From Planctomycetota bacterium (lineage in GTDB: Bacteria > Planctomycetota > Planctomycetia > Pirellulales > Pirellulaceae): a DNA stretch of 64,000 nucleotides. The stretch spans positions 1 to 64,000 of the forward strand of contig JACNKX010000143.1 of NCBI GenBank assembly GCA_014381825.1, written 5' to 3'. How positions within the stretch are numbered: the stretch's first letter is position 1; the number at the start of each line of letters is the position of its first letter. The notes under the pieces are model-generated. The model worked only from the letters and a program-made list of their open reading frames with translations. It was not told where the DNA came from and did not search any database. The position numbers and the translations under genes were made by a program. Shown here one piece after another: positions 45,381-54,098 of the stretch.

Positions 45381-46750
45381 GCCAGTTTCCAACCCTTTCG
45401 ATATTCACGACGAATCAACGGATCGACTTCCGGCGCGTTCGTGGCCTTGAGATTCTTGGCATCCCAAACGAGCTTCTTTCCGGCGCGGAACGCGACGTTG
45501 CCAAGGTGGTTGGCCTCGGTCAGCCAACCCGCATACTCGAAGTTGCACGTTGTTGGTTCACCCGTCTTACAGGCGTGAATCCACTCGGCATGATGGCCCA
45601 GTGATTTAGGGATGAATGGCTCGGGGCGCTTGAAGTCTGCGAACTGATCTTCGGGAAGCAGTTTGTGTTTGCCGTAATCGGCCAGCAGCATTCCCTTCTC
45701 GCCGACGAACAGCACGCCGTTGTTCCAACCAGGGATTCCGCCGTCTTTCAATATCTGTGGCTTGTGGGTTCCCTGATACCAGGTCAGCTGCACGGGCGGC
45801 AGATCGCCGCGTTGGCCGTACTGATACGTCACTTCCATCGATGCCGGCGCGATCTCTGGATGAGGCGAAGGACCAGCCGCTTCGATCGTCAGCGGGTGAT
45901 CGAGCTTTAACGCCCAGAACGGTAGGTCGACCCAATGGCTTCCGAGATCCGACATCGTGCCATTACCAAAGTCCCACCAACGATACCATTTTGGACCTGG
46001 AAAGTAGACGTTGTTGAAGGGACGTTCGGGAGCTGGCCCGAGCCACAAATCCCAATTCAGCGTTGCCGGAATCGGGTCCGCTTTCTTCGGTCGATCTTGA
46101 ACGAAGACGATGTCGCCGGCGGCTTTTGATTCTGCTTCGCTCGGCTGCCAACCCCACGCGCGACCAACCCAGACGTGCGCCTCGGTGACGGCTCCGATCG
46201 CTCCGCTTTGAATCAGTTCGACGACTCGACGATAGTTGTCACCCGCGTGAATCTGAGTCCCTTGTTGAGTCGCCACGCCAGCCTTGGCCGCCGCTTCACG
46301 AATCACTCGCGCTTCCCAGATGCTGTGTGTCAGCGGCTTCTCGCAATAGACGTGCTTGCCAAGTTGCAATGCCGGCAGCGTCGCGAAGGCGTGGGTATGT
46401 TCGCAGGTGCTAACCACAACTGCGTCGAAATCGTTGGCGTGATCGTATACCTTGCGAAAGTCGACAACTTTGCGCGCGTTCGGATGCCGCTGCGCCGCGA
46501 AATTCAGACTTGACTCGTTCACGTCGCACAACGTGACAATGTTCTCGGATTCGACGTTTCGCAGATTGGAGCCGCCTCGTCCGCCCGATCCAATGATCGC
46601 GATATTCAGTTTCTCATTTAGATTTCGCCCGCGAAGGAACGCTGGGGCGGAGAACGCTGCAGCGCCTGTTACTGCTGCCGTACTTTGAAGGAATTTCCGG
46701 CGTGAAGGTTGCTGCTTCGCAACACTTGAGTGGCGGGACGTCTTTGTCAT
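45377..46750 (-). CDS. Gfo/Idh/MocA family oxidoreductase, Tat-exported
   Basis: A 457-residue protein with the leader [18 protein letters not shown], a twin-arginine signal. [16 protein letters not shown] near residue 51 binds the dinucleotide, and YCEKPLTHS near residue 135 carries the EKP Lys. GGAGAA precedes ATG 46750. It ends in a tail-to-tail overlap with the sugar-isomerase-like gene. The pair may act on the same sugar, but that is inference from position. Confidence 0.9.
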   Translation of the reverse strand: MTKTSRHSSVAKQQPSRRKFLQSTAAVTGAAAFSAPAFLRGRNLNEKLNIAIIGSGGRGGSNLRNVESENIVTLCDVNESSLNFAAQRHPNARKVVDFRKVYDHANDFDAVVVSTCEHTHAFATLPALQLGKHVYCEKPLTHSIWEARVIREAAAKAGVATQQGTQIHAGDNYRRVVELIQSGAIGAVTEAHVWVGRAWGWQPSEAESKAAGDIVFVQDRPKKADPIPATLNWDLWLGPAPERPFNNVYFPGPKWYRWWDFGNGTMSDLGSHWVDLPFWALKLDHPLTIEAAGPSPHPEIAPASMEVTYQYGQRGDLPPVQLTWYQGTHKPQILKDGGIPGWNNGVLFVGEKGMLLADYGKHKLLPEDQFADFKRPEPFIPKSLGHHAEWIHACKTGEPTTCNFEYAGWLTEANHLGNVAFRAGKKLVWDAKNLKATNAPEVDPLIRREYRKGWKLA

Positions 46751-46846
46751 CGCGTTTTCTCCATCGTTGAGTCGATTGAAAACCGTTGAGATCTGGGAAC
46801 TGATCGTACGATGACCGATGGCCTGTGTCCAGCAAAAGGCCGCGTT

Positions 46847-47965
46847 CTACGTAACTCGCGAAGCCGTCGTCAGTCGCCGTACAATTTCGGCGCGATCACC
46901 CGTCTCGTCTAGGATCGCTTGCTGCCGATCCGACCAGCTGGGACCGTTTGCGATCTGCTTTGCGCGGTCCAAGAACGAGACACAATCGAGCGATTCGGCG
47001 GTGGGATGCAACCAATCCGTAAGCGTTCGCAGAACTTCGCTAAGCGGTTGCACCTCGTACGTGTAAGAATTGACTAGCTGGGCTTGCGTGCCAAATCGGG
47101 CGGCTCGCCACTTATTCTGGCGAACCATCATGGGATGACAATCATGCTGATACGCACCCTCATCGATCTCGTCGGACAAGGCTTGAACCAAGCATTGGAT
47201 TAGCCCGGCGATCGCCAAGGTGTCATCGAGATTACCGGGCATGTCGCAGACGCGAACCTCGACCGTGCCGAAGTTATGGTGCGGTCGGACGTCCCACCAA
47301 ATCTCGCGAATCGTGTTGATAAAGCCTGTGTCGACCATGTGATTGACCAGCCAGACGTATTCGCTCCAATTGCGCATCAATGTTGGCAAACCAGCCGTCG
47401 GCAAGCCTTCCATGACTTTGGAACGATGAGACTGGAGACCGGTCGAGCGATTCTCCCAGAACGGGCTGCTGCAAGTAAGGGCGAGCAACGTCGGCAGATG
47501 TTGCATAATGCGATCACAGATCATGACCGCTTTGTCACCCGAATCAACACCGACATGCACGTGCAGACCAAAGGTGACAAGACGCCGCGCCATCTCTTGC
47601 AGAAGATCGACGAGACTTTGATACCGAGGATCGGGCGTCACCTTTTGGTCACGCCAATACGAGAACGGGTGCGTGGCTCCCCACCAAAGTCGCAACCCAA
47701 GTCGATCGGCGACGCCTTCGACGATCGCAAGCTTACTCCGCAGATCCTGCTCGGCTTCGGCGATTGTCACGCAGACGCCCGTATTAATCTCCATAACGCT
47801 CTGCATCAACTCGGGCTTGAAGCAAGGCCCTGCGTCGGGTGGCAGCCCGGCGAGAACCGCCTCGATCGAGCTGCTCAACGCCATCGTCTGGTCATCGACC
47901 AGCCCGAGTTCTAGCTCGATTCCTACCGTCGGCCGATCGTTCGATTTGAACGTGAGTTTTCCCAT
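46847..47965 (-). CDS. ybdK: YbdK-type carboxylate-amine ligase (glutamate-cysteine ligase family 2)
   Basis: A 372-residue protein, the same length as E. coli YbdK. Diagnostic segments are VGIELELGLVD near the N-terminus, SVMEINTGVC, GLHVHVGVDSGDKA near residue 133, and NFGTVEVRVCDMPG. These enzymes ligate an amino acid to glutamate with ATP; YbdK has weak glutamate-cysteine ligase activity. The true substrate is unknown. It lies 24 nt after the RidA gene on the same strand, so the two may be co-transcribed. Confidence 0.92.
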   Translation of the reverse strand: MGKLTFKSNDRPTVGIELELGLVDDQTMALSSSIEAVLAGLPPDAGPCFKPELMQSVMEINTGVCVTIAEAEQDLRSKLAIVEGVADRLGLRLWWGATHPFSYWRDQKVTPDPRYQSLVDLLQEMARRLVTFGLHVHVGVDSGDKAVMICDRIMQHLPTLLALTCSSPFWENRSTGLQSHRSKVMEGLPTAGLPTLMRNWSEYVWLVNHMVDTGFINTIREIWWDVRPHHNFGTVEVRVCDMPGNLDDTLAIAGLIQCLVQALSDEIDEGAYQHDCHPMMVRQNKWRAARFGTQAQLVNSYTYEVQPLSEVLRTLTDWLHPTAESLDCVSFLDRAKQIANGPSWSDRQQAILDETGDRAEIVRRLTTASRVT

Positions 47966-47989
47966 GTGCCATCATTTCCCGAGCGCCAG

Positions 47990-48451
47990 TTACTGGATTT
48001 CAAAGATGGCTTCGATCTCAACCGTAATGTTGCCGGGCAGCGATCCCATGCCGACAGCGCTTCGGGCGGCGATTCCATTCTCTTCGCCGAACACTTCCGC
48101 CATTAACTCGCTATAACCGTTGATCACAGCTGGGTGGTTTTCGAAGTCCGCTGTCGCATTGACCATTCCCAAAGACTTAATGACTCGCTTCACCCGATCG
48201 AGACTGCCCAGGTTCGCCTTGAGTGTTGCCAGGATCGCAAGGCCCGTTTGCCTCGCGGCATCGTAACCTGCCTGTTGATCAACGTCTTGGCCGACTCGAC
48301 CGCTGAGCAACGTGCCGTCTGCGGTGAGCGGTCCGTGCCCAGAGACGTATGCCATGTTGCCGGCAATGACGAGTGGTTTGTAAACGCCCTGTGGCTTCGG
48401 CGCGGGTGGGAGTTCGAGGCCTAATTCTTCGATTCGTTTTTCTGCGCTCAT
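47990..48451 (-). CDS. RidA family (YjgF/YER057c/UK114) protein
   Basis: A 153-residue protein. RidA proteins hydrolyse reactive enamine/imine intermediates from amino acid metabolism and form trimers. The closing GIAARSAVGMGSLPGNITVEIEAI includes the conserved Arg and the LP-x(4)-VEIEAI signature. It belongs to the longer subfamily with an N-terminal RIEELGLELP and AYVSGHGPL. Activity is not proven by sequence alone. Confidence 0.93.
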   Translation of the reverse strand: MSAEKRIEELGLELPPAPKPQGVYKPLVIAGNMAYVSGHGPLTADGTLLSGRVGQDVDQQAGYDAARQTGLAILATLKANLGSLDRVKRVIKSLGMVNATADFENHPAVINGYSELMAEVFGEENGIAARSAVGMGSLPGNITVEIEAIFEIQ

Positions 48452-48548
48452 GATCCGTTCTGCATTTTGGTGGATGGATTCTTCAGAGAGGCGTGACCCG
48501 ACGAGTTACCGAGTATACGCAAATCAGACCGTACACGAAACAATGCCG

Positions 48549-49199
48549 CTACAGCCGAAGCATTTCGCGCAACGAGTGTGCCACAGTGTCGGCATCTTGG
48601 ACGAGCCAGAAAGTAACCAACCCGATCATCAGAAGTGCGAAGAAGACTAGACTGAATCCAGAAGGATTACGCACGGAATGCACCTGGCGCAACGACGAAG
48701 ACAGCGTCTTCTGCAATTGATGCCAGCCCTCGTAGCTTTGATTGGTGCCAGCGGCGATAAGCTGCACGTTGCGCATCCCAGCCGAGGCTTCGACGTGAAG
48801 CTGGACACCGAGGCTCGGAATGATCAAGCACTCACCCGCCCAGCGCGATTCGCGATCCAGCTCGTTAACCAAATCAGCCAGCATCGGTCGGACCTGGTCA
48901 GGGCGAATATTATAGATAACAAGTCGTGGTCGCATGAGTAAGACAAACAGAGTCAGACACATCGCATAAAACGCGAGCAATAACGCCCACACGAACACAC
49001 CCAGTCGCAGCATCGTCGCTTCAGGAACAAACAACTCCATCGGTCCGACGACGACAAACCCCGAGATGCCGACTCCCAGAGCCGCCGCGTCCCTTGCTCC
49101 GGTGGTCACGAGCGGCCGACGCGACAGGTTGATCACGCCCAACAACAGCAGATAGACCGACAGCGGCGACAGGGCGATACAGATGTGGAGCGGGTCCAT
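48549..49199 (-). CDS. Membrane protein of unknown function
   Basis: A 216-residue protein with about four predicted membrane helices: three in the first 90 residues and one near residues 185-203, with a soluble alpha/beta domain of about 90 residues between. No recognised domain. It sits 97 nt from the RidA gene and is divergent from the DUF1080 fusion gene. Confidence 0.7.
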   Translation of the reverse strand: MDPLHICIALSPLSVYLLLLGVINLSRRPLVTTGARDAAALGVGISGFVVVGPMELFVPEATMLRLGVFVWALLLAFYAMCLTLFVLLMRPRLVIYNIRPDQVRPMLADLVNELDRESRWAGECLIIPSLGVQLHVEASAGMRNVQLIAAGTNQSYEGWHQLQKTLSSSLRQVHSVRNPSGFSLVFFALLMIGLVTFWLVQDADTVAHSLREMLRL

Positions 49200-49436
49200 A
49201 ATCGACGCAATGCCCTCGACGGGCAGTTCCTCGCTGGGACTGTCAGACGCCAGCGTAGCGGCTGATGGAGTCGCCTTATCTTAGGTTTGGAGCCCATCAC
49301 CGTCAACGGAATCGACGGAGGCCGGAGGGGACTTGAAGGTCGCGGCGATCTGCCGAGTTGACCCGCGATTCGCGGCCAATTACGTTGTTCACTACCCCGC
49401 AATACTCCCCCGTCCAACGTGATAGGAATGACGACC

Positions 49437-51374
49437 ATGCGTTACCTGATGCGACTTACCTGCCTGCCAGTGTTTCTGCTGGCAATTGATATGTGCCATG
49501 CGGAACTGCCGGTGAATGGGCTAACCGACGCAGAACAGCGAAGTGGTTGGGAACTGGCCTTCGATGGCAAAACGACCAAAGGGTGGCGTAACTACAAGAA
49601 GGATGGCATCAGTGACGGATGGGTCGTAAAAGACGGAGCCATCACACGCGCCGGCAAGGGCGCTGGCGACATCGTCACTGCGAAGAAGTACAAGTACTTT
49701 GAAATCTCGCTTGAGTACAACATCTCGAAGGGCGGCAACAGCGGCTTGATGTTCCATGTCGCCGAGGGCGCGGGAGCACCCTGGCACACCGGCCCCGAAG
49801 TACAGATCCAAGATAACGTCGATGGCCACGATCCGCAGAAGGCAGGTTGGCTCTACCAGATGTACCAGCCGACAAAACCGGCTTGGGCGAAGAACTTTGA
49901 AAAACTGGCGGGTATCTCAACGCCAGACGAGACTGACGCGACGCGACCTGCGGGCGAGTGGAATAATCTCTACCTGCGTATCGCGCCGAATCAATGCGAA
50001 GTGGCGATGAACGGCGTCAGTTACTTCAAGTTCAACATGGGCGACGACCAGTGGAATAAACTTGTCGCGGCCAGCAAGTTCTCCAAGTACGAGAATTTTG
50101 GGAGCGTTGGCGAAGGGCACATCTGTTTGCAAGATCATGGCAACCTCGTCGCCTTCCGTAACATCAAGATTCGCGAGTTGTCCGACGCTGGTCTGCCCCC
50201 CGAGCCGAAAGACGCGAAGCTCGCTCTTAAGGGAAGCCCTGCCTACCCAAAGCTCAAGTGGGAAGGCTTCGACGGCGTGGATGAGAAAGGCAAGATCCGC
50301 GAGCTGCGTCCGATGGAATTGACACATGCCAACGACGCGAGCGGGCGCGTGTTTGTTGCGACACAACGTGGTGTGATCCACACATTCAAGAATGATCCCA
50401 GCGTGGAACAGACGAAGATCTTCTTGGACTTGACCGAGAAGGTGCATGACTGGAAGAGTCCCGGTTCGAACGAGGAAGGCTTGCTCGGGTTGGCCTTCCA
50501 CCCGAACTATAAAAAGAACGGCGAATTCTTCGTGTATTACACTTCCTCAAACATCGAACCTCGCACTTCGATCATCTCGCGATTCCGCGTCTCGAAAGAC
50601 GACGTCAATCGAGCGGACGCTGGCAGTGAAGAAGTGATCATGAAGATCACGCAACCGTTTGCCAACCACAACGGCGGTTCAATCGTGTTCGGCAAGGATG
50701 GATACCTCTACATCGCTTTGGGCGATGGCGGTGGACGCAATGATCCTTTTGCAAACGGGCAAAACCTTGGCGAGCAGATGGGCTCCATCTTGCGGGTGGA
50801 TATTGATAAGAAGGAAGGCGATAAGAACTACGCCATTCCCGCCGACAACCCGTTCAAGAATCGCAAAGGTGCCCTGCCGGAGATCTTTGCCTACGGCTTC
50901 CGCAATCCTTGGCGGATGTCCGCCGATCAGAAGACGGGAGCTATTTGGATCAGCGACGTTGGCCAAGATTTGTGGGAAGAGATCAACATCCTGAAATCCG
51001 GCGGAAACTATGGCTGGAGTTCGCGCGAGTCGACCCATGCGTTTGGCAATATCGATGCGTCGAAGGCGGACGAGTTGGTCGAGCCAGTTTGGGAGTACGA
51101 CCATCAGATCGGCAAGTCGATCACGGGCGGCTATGTCTATCGCAGCTCACGATTGCCTGAGTTGCAAGGAGCTTACCTGTACGCCGATTACGTGACGGGT
51201 CGAGTCTGGGCGTTGCACTACGATTCCGAGGCCGGAAAGGTCGTTAAGAACTCCAGCATCGCGTCGTCCGGCATTCCGGTAGTTGCCTTTGGCCAAGACG
51301 ATCAAGGCGAAGTCTACTATATGATCGGAAGCGTCCAGGGACAAAGCATCTATCGCTTTGAACGATCCGAATAA
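49437..51374 (+). CDS. DUF1080 domain fused to PQQ-type sugar dehydrogenase
   Basis: A protein of about 645 residues with a signal peptide (VFLLAIDMCHAE). Residues about 30-245 are DUF1080 (3-keto-disaccharide hydrolase-type laminin-G fold), with LAFDGKTTKGWRNYK and GGNSGLMFHV. Residues about 255-640 are a glucose/sorbosone dehydrogenase propeller, with GLLGLAFHPNY, NHNGGSIVFGKDGYLYIALG, FAYGFRNPWRMS and GGNYGWSSRE. The fusion suggests sequential hydrolysis and oxidation of a sugar outside the cytoplasm, an inference. ATG 49437 is preferred with AGGA 9 nt upstream. Confidence 0.9.
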   Translation: MRYLMRLTCLPVFLLAIDMCHAELPVNGLTDAEQRSGWELAFDGKTTKGWRNYKKDGISDGWVVKDGAITRAGKGAGDIVTAKKYKYFEISLEYNISKGGNSGLMFHVAEGAGAPWHTGPEVQIQDNVDGHDPQKAGWLYQMYQPTKPAWAKNFEKLAGISTPDETDATRPAGEWNNLYLRIAPNQCEVAMNGVSYFKFNMGDDQWNKLVAASKFSKYENFGSVGEGHICLQDHGNLVAFRNIKIRELSDAGLPPEPKDAKLALKGSPAYPKLKWEGFDGVDEKGKIRELRPMELTHANDASGRVFVATQRGVIHTFKNDPSVEQTKIFLDLTEKVHDWKSPGSNEEGLLGLAFHPNYKKNGEFFVYYTSSNIEPRTSIISRFRVSKDDVNRADAGSEEVIMKITQPFANHNGGSIVFGKDGYLYIALGDGGGRNDPFANGQNLGEQMGSILRVDIDKKEGDKNYAIPADNPFKNRKGALPEIFAYGFRNPWRMSADQKTGAIWISDVGQDLWEEINILKSGGNYGWSSRESTHAFGNIDASKADELVEPVWEYDHQIGKSITGGYVYRSSRLPELQGAYLYADYVTGRVWALHYDSEAGKVVKNSSIASSGIPVVAFGQDDQGEVYYMIGSVQGQSIYRFERSE

Positions 51375-51408
51375 AAGCGCGAACTGCGCACTTGGATGAC
51401 AAACTCAG

Positions 51409-51447
51409 AAGCGTTCGGATCTTAAACCGGGATCAGAACGCTTTTTT
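51409..51447 (+). terminator. Rho-independent terminator
   Basis: AAGCGTTC pairs with GAACGCTT, extended inside by GATC/GATC after one mismatch, around a 9-nt loop, followed by TTTTTT (51442-51447). It lies 35 nt after the DUF1080 fusion gene and is the clearest terminator in the window. Confidence 0.85.
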
Positions 51448-51523
51448 CGTCATCGGAAATCCTTTTCAGCAATCGATTGCTCGGAGCGGAGAGCGTTGCT
51501 AAGGATCATTGCGTGGGCCGAGA

Positions 51524-52684
51524 CTAAGCCGCTCGAGAGTTCGATGAGTCTTGATCGTCCGTTGGAAGTGAACGCGAATGATCGTCTGGTGTTGCCTCAT
51601 CGAACCTAACTTCTTTTCGATTGCCATCGGTATCAATGATCGCGAGCAATCGCTCCACAGGTTTGGCTTGGACGCGAGGTATGTGGCCACGAACCGGCAC
51701 GATATCCTGCACGAGTCCCACCAAGGACAGAGCGCGAATGACTGAAAACGCCGGATCAATCTCCCACCACCGATGGCCGGCCGCAGCCGAATTGGGTTCG
51801 GCGTGGTGATTGTTGTGCCACCCTTCACCCATCGAAATCAAGGAAACAAACCAATTGTTGCGACTCTGGTCTGCAGTTTCATACGAGCGATAGCCGGAGA
51901 CGTGCGAGAGCGAATTCACCGACCAAGTGATGTGCCAGACTGCGACGGTACGAACGATCGCGCCCCAGACCAACAGGCTGGATCCGAACTGTAAACCACC
52001 TACCAACGAACCGCCTAGTGCGAGTGTACCGACGCCAAATCCAGCCACGAAGAACATTACCGTGTGTGCTGCCCAGACAAAAAACCATGTGCCCTTGCGG
52101 TCTAGTGCCAAGTAAAAATAGTCTCGGATTAGATCGGGCGCGTATTTGTCATAAGTGACTAACCAGCTGCGGTTCTTCTGTTCCGTTAGCATCCACTCCA
52201 GGTGTGCCCAGAGAAAACTGACGAGTGGAGAATGCGGATCCTCTTCTTTGTCCGAAAACTGATGGTGCATTCGATGCATCGCAACCCAGCGAATCGTTGC
52301 TCCTTGCAAGCAACAGACGCCGAGCAAAGCGAACGTGTATTCCAGCCACTTCGCACACTTGAAGCTCCGATGCGTGAGCAGCCGGTGATAGCCGATATTG
52401 ATGCCGAGTGTGCCAAAACAAAAGATCCCGGCGAAACCGACTGCAACACCGGTCCAACTGAACAGCCAGGGTACCAGAGCTAACATCGCCAGCACATGCA
52501 CGCCCAACACAACCGCGACGTGCTCTCGCTTCCATGCAGCTCGGCCCTGCTCGAGCGGTGACGCAAGCCTAACCAGGGACGACGATTCGGTGGATGAAGG
52601 TCCGGAGATGGTTTGGTCGTCTCGCGTAGTCTTCATGCGATTACCAAGGTTGAAAGGCGAAAGACGAGCGATTGGAGCGCGCAT
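51524..52684 (-). CDS. Acyl-CoA desaturase (delta-9 type)
   Basis: A membrane desaturase of about 386 residues. The three histidine boxes are complete: HRLLTH near residue 100, HRMHH near residue 137, and HNNHH near residue 288. Four membrane helices flank them. It introduces a double bond into fatty acyl chains with a di-iron centre. ATG 52684 is chosen (AAGG upstream); other starts at 52708 (GTG) and 52636 are possible. It lies convergent to the DUF1080 gene across the terminator. Confidence 0.92.
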   Translation of the reverse strand: MRAPIARLSPFNLGNRMKTTRDDQTISGPSSTESSSLVRLASPLEQGRAAWKREHVAVVLGVHVLAMLALVPWLFSWTGVAVGFAGIFCFGTLGINIGYHRLLTHRSFKCAKWLEYTFALLGVCCLQGATIRWVAMHRMHHQFSDKEEDPHSPLVSFLWAHLEWMLTEQKNRSWLVTYDKYAPDLIRDYFYLALDRKGTWFFVWAAHTVMFFVAGFGVGTLALGGSLVGGLQFGSSLLVWGAIVRTVAVWHITWSVNSLSHVSGYRSYETADQSRNNWFVSLISMGEGWHNNHHAEPNSAAAGHRWWEIDPAFSVIRALSLVGLVQDIVPVRGHIPRVQAKPVERLLAIIDTDGNRKEVRFDEATPDDHSRSLPTDDQDSSNSRAA

Positions 52685-52822
52685 GCCAGTGCCTTCTGAC
52701 GATTCCACGCGGCGGGAAGATTACTGAACTCGACTCTTCGAGGCAAGCTCATTCAACCGGTGGTGACAGCGGGGAGTAAGAGCACTGCCAGGAAACACTT
52801 ATCGACTGATCTAAGCAAACGC

Positions 52823-52946
52823 CGTCCGAAAAAGGGGACCGGCTCTGCCAATTCAATCAAGTCGTCGAAGTTGAACAATCGTTGACCTTAACATAGCGGT
52901 CAATTCGCAAAAGCAAGTGGCAGTGCCTGTCCCCTTTAGTCGGACG
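52823..52946. mobile_element. Nested inverted-repeat element (REP/MITE-like)
   Basis: The left arm (52823-52850) and right arm (52918-52946) are nearly perfect inverted copies, sharing CGTCCGA and AAAGGGGAC with only a few mismatches and one indel. Between them TTGACC and GGTCAA form a second hairpin around TTAACATAGC (52881-52902). No coding frame lies inside. The layout resembles the REP/BIME elements that RAYT-type transposases act on, or a small MITE; no transposase is nearby. Confidence 0.7.
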
Positions 52947-53231
52947 AACCACGGCAAGCCACCTTCGATTCACCAGCAACCAATCAAAACATGACTTTAA
53001 CAGCAGCCCGACGCCATGAAATTAGAATGTCCCCTAATCGACGTGCGTACTGTTGGTGCGGTTCCCCCTTTGGCGTCGAGAATCTCCCATCGGGCCGAAC
53101 CCGGCGTGCCGTGCTGGAGATTGCCACGGTCGCGCGGGCACCTGTCGACGGGGATCAGGCGCCTACCCGATCGAGATAGAGGGTATCATAGCCGTTTCAT
53201 GGGATAAACTGGCTATACGGAATCGCTGTCA
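52947..53231. other. Intergenic, with degenerate G/C-run motifs
   Basis: No convincing gene is found here. Truncated GTCCCC motifs at 53031 and 53059-53071 resemble parts of the inverted-repeat arms and may be decayed copies. Short frames here have no recognisable motifs. Confidence 0.4.
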
Positions 53232-53828
53232 ATGCTGCTTTGCTCGTACGTTGTAACGAAAGATTACGGCTTCGCTCCGAATCCATTCTGGGGGTACTGC
53301 ACCGTCGCGACCTGTACCCCAAATCATCAAGACGTTCGCTTAGACGCTGGCGATTGGATAATGGGACATAGCCCAAAGGACGATGGTCGACGACTGATCT
53401 ACGCAATGAAAGTCGCTGAGACATTAGATTACAACGAATACTTCCATGACGAACGCTTTCAAGCGAAGAAGCCACGTCGTAGTGATACATGGATGGAGCA
53501 ATGTGGAGACAACATATACTCCCGTTGTCGCGAAGGAAGTTGGCGTCAGCACTTCACGATATTTCACGATGATGATGTTCTCCGTAGTAAAGACGCCCGA
53601 TACCACAAGGTATTCATTTCGGAGCAGTTTTATTACTTTGGCGAGAATCTTAGGCCAATTCCGTCGCGATTCTCGTCGCTCCTTGTGGGTCGTTGCGGGT
53701 GCAAAAAGCGCCACGATCAAGACACAGTCGATAAGTTTGTGAAATGGATGCTCAGTCACTTAGAACAGGGAGTGCATGGCGGTCCTCGCCACCTCGACGA
53801 GTGGAAGAAAGACCCCAGCACGCGCTAA
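53232..53828 (+). CDS. Nmad2-like protein (nucleotide modification associated domain 2)
   Basis: A 198-residue soluble protein. I recognise the Nmad2 family pattern: a YVVTKDYGFAPNPFWGYCTV opening, ATCTPNHQDVRLDAGDWIMG, RRLIYAMKVAETLDYNEY, a CGDNIYSR segment and a late SEQFYYFGE. The family was predicted from genome context to work with enzymes that make or recognise modified DNA bases, in phage and anti-phage loci; its activity is not established. No modification enzyme or restriction gene is adjacent. The ribosome-binding site is weak. Its family is unlike anything else in the window, and it lies beside an inverted-repeat element, which suggests acquisition. Confidence 0.7.
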   Translation: MLLCSYVVTKDYGFAPNPFWGYCTVATCTPNHQDVRLDAGDWIMGHSPKDDGRRLIYAMKVAETLDYNEYFHDERFQAKKPRRSDTWMEQCGDNIYSRCREGSWRQHFTIFHDDDVLRSKDARYHKVFISEQFYYFGENLRPIPSRFSSLLVGRCGCKKRHDQDTVDKFVKWMLSHLEQGVHGGPRHLDEWKKDPSTR

Positions 53829-54019
53829 TAGGATACTACCGTCCGTGCTCGGGTTCGTGTACCGACGCGGGCGGGCTGCGGAACTCGTGATCTTATGCCA
53901 GCTGCGTCTGTCTCGCGACTCTTGGAGAATCATCTGTCCACCGCACTTTGGACAGCTTACGCAAGGACTCTCCGGTGGATCCGCCAGATCGTCAAGAGGG
54001 CTTCCTGCGCCGCTTCTTG

Positions 54020-54048
54020 TGACATCGCACCTGAGCCTGAGTTATATT
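54020..54048 (+). promoter_or_regulatory. Candidate promoter of the 54-64 kb operon
   Basis: TGACAT (54020-54025), a 17-nt spacer and TATATT (54043-54048), about 50 nt before the start codon. The -10 is good and the -35 is a weak match. Confidence 0.35.
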
Positions 54049-54098
54049 GTAACGTTCGATGCCGACGCGAAGCCCCGCTTTACTTGCTCAACGAAAAG

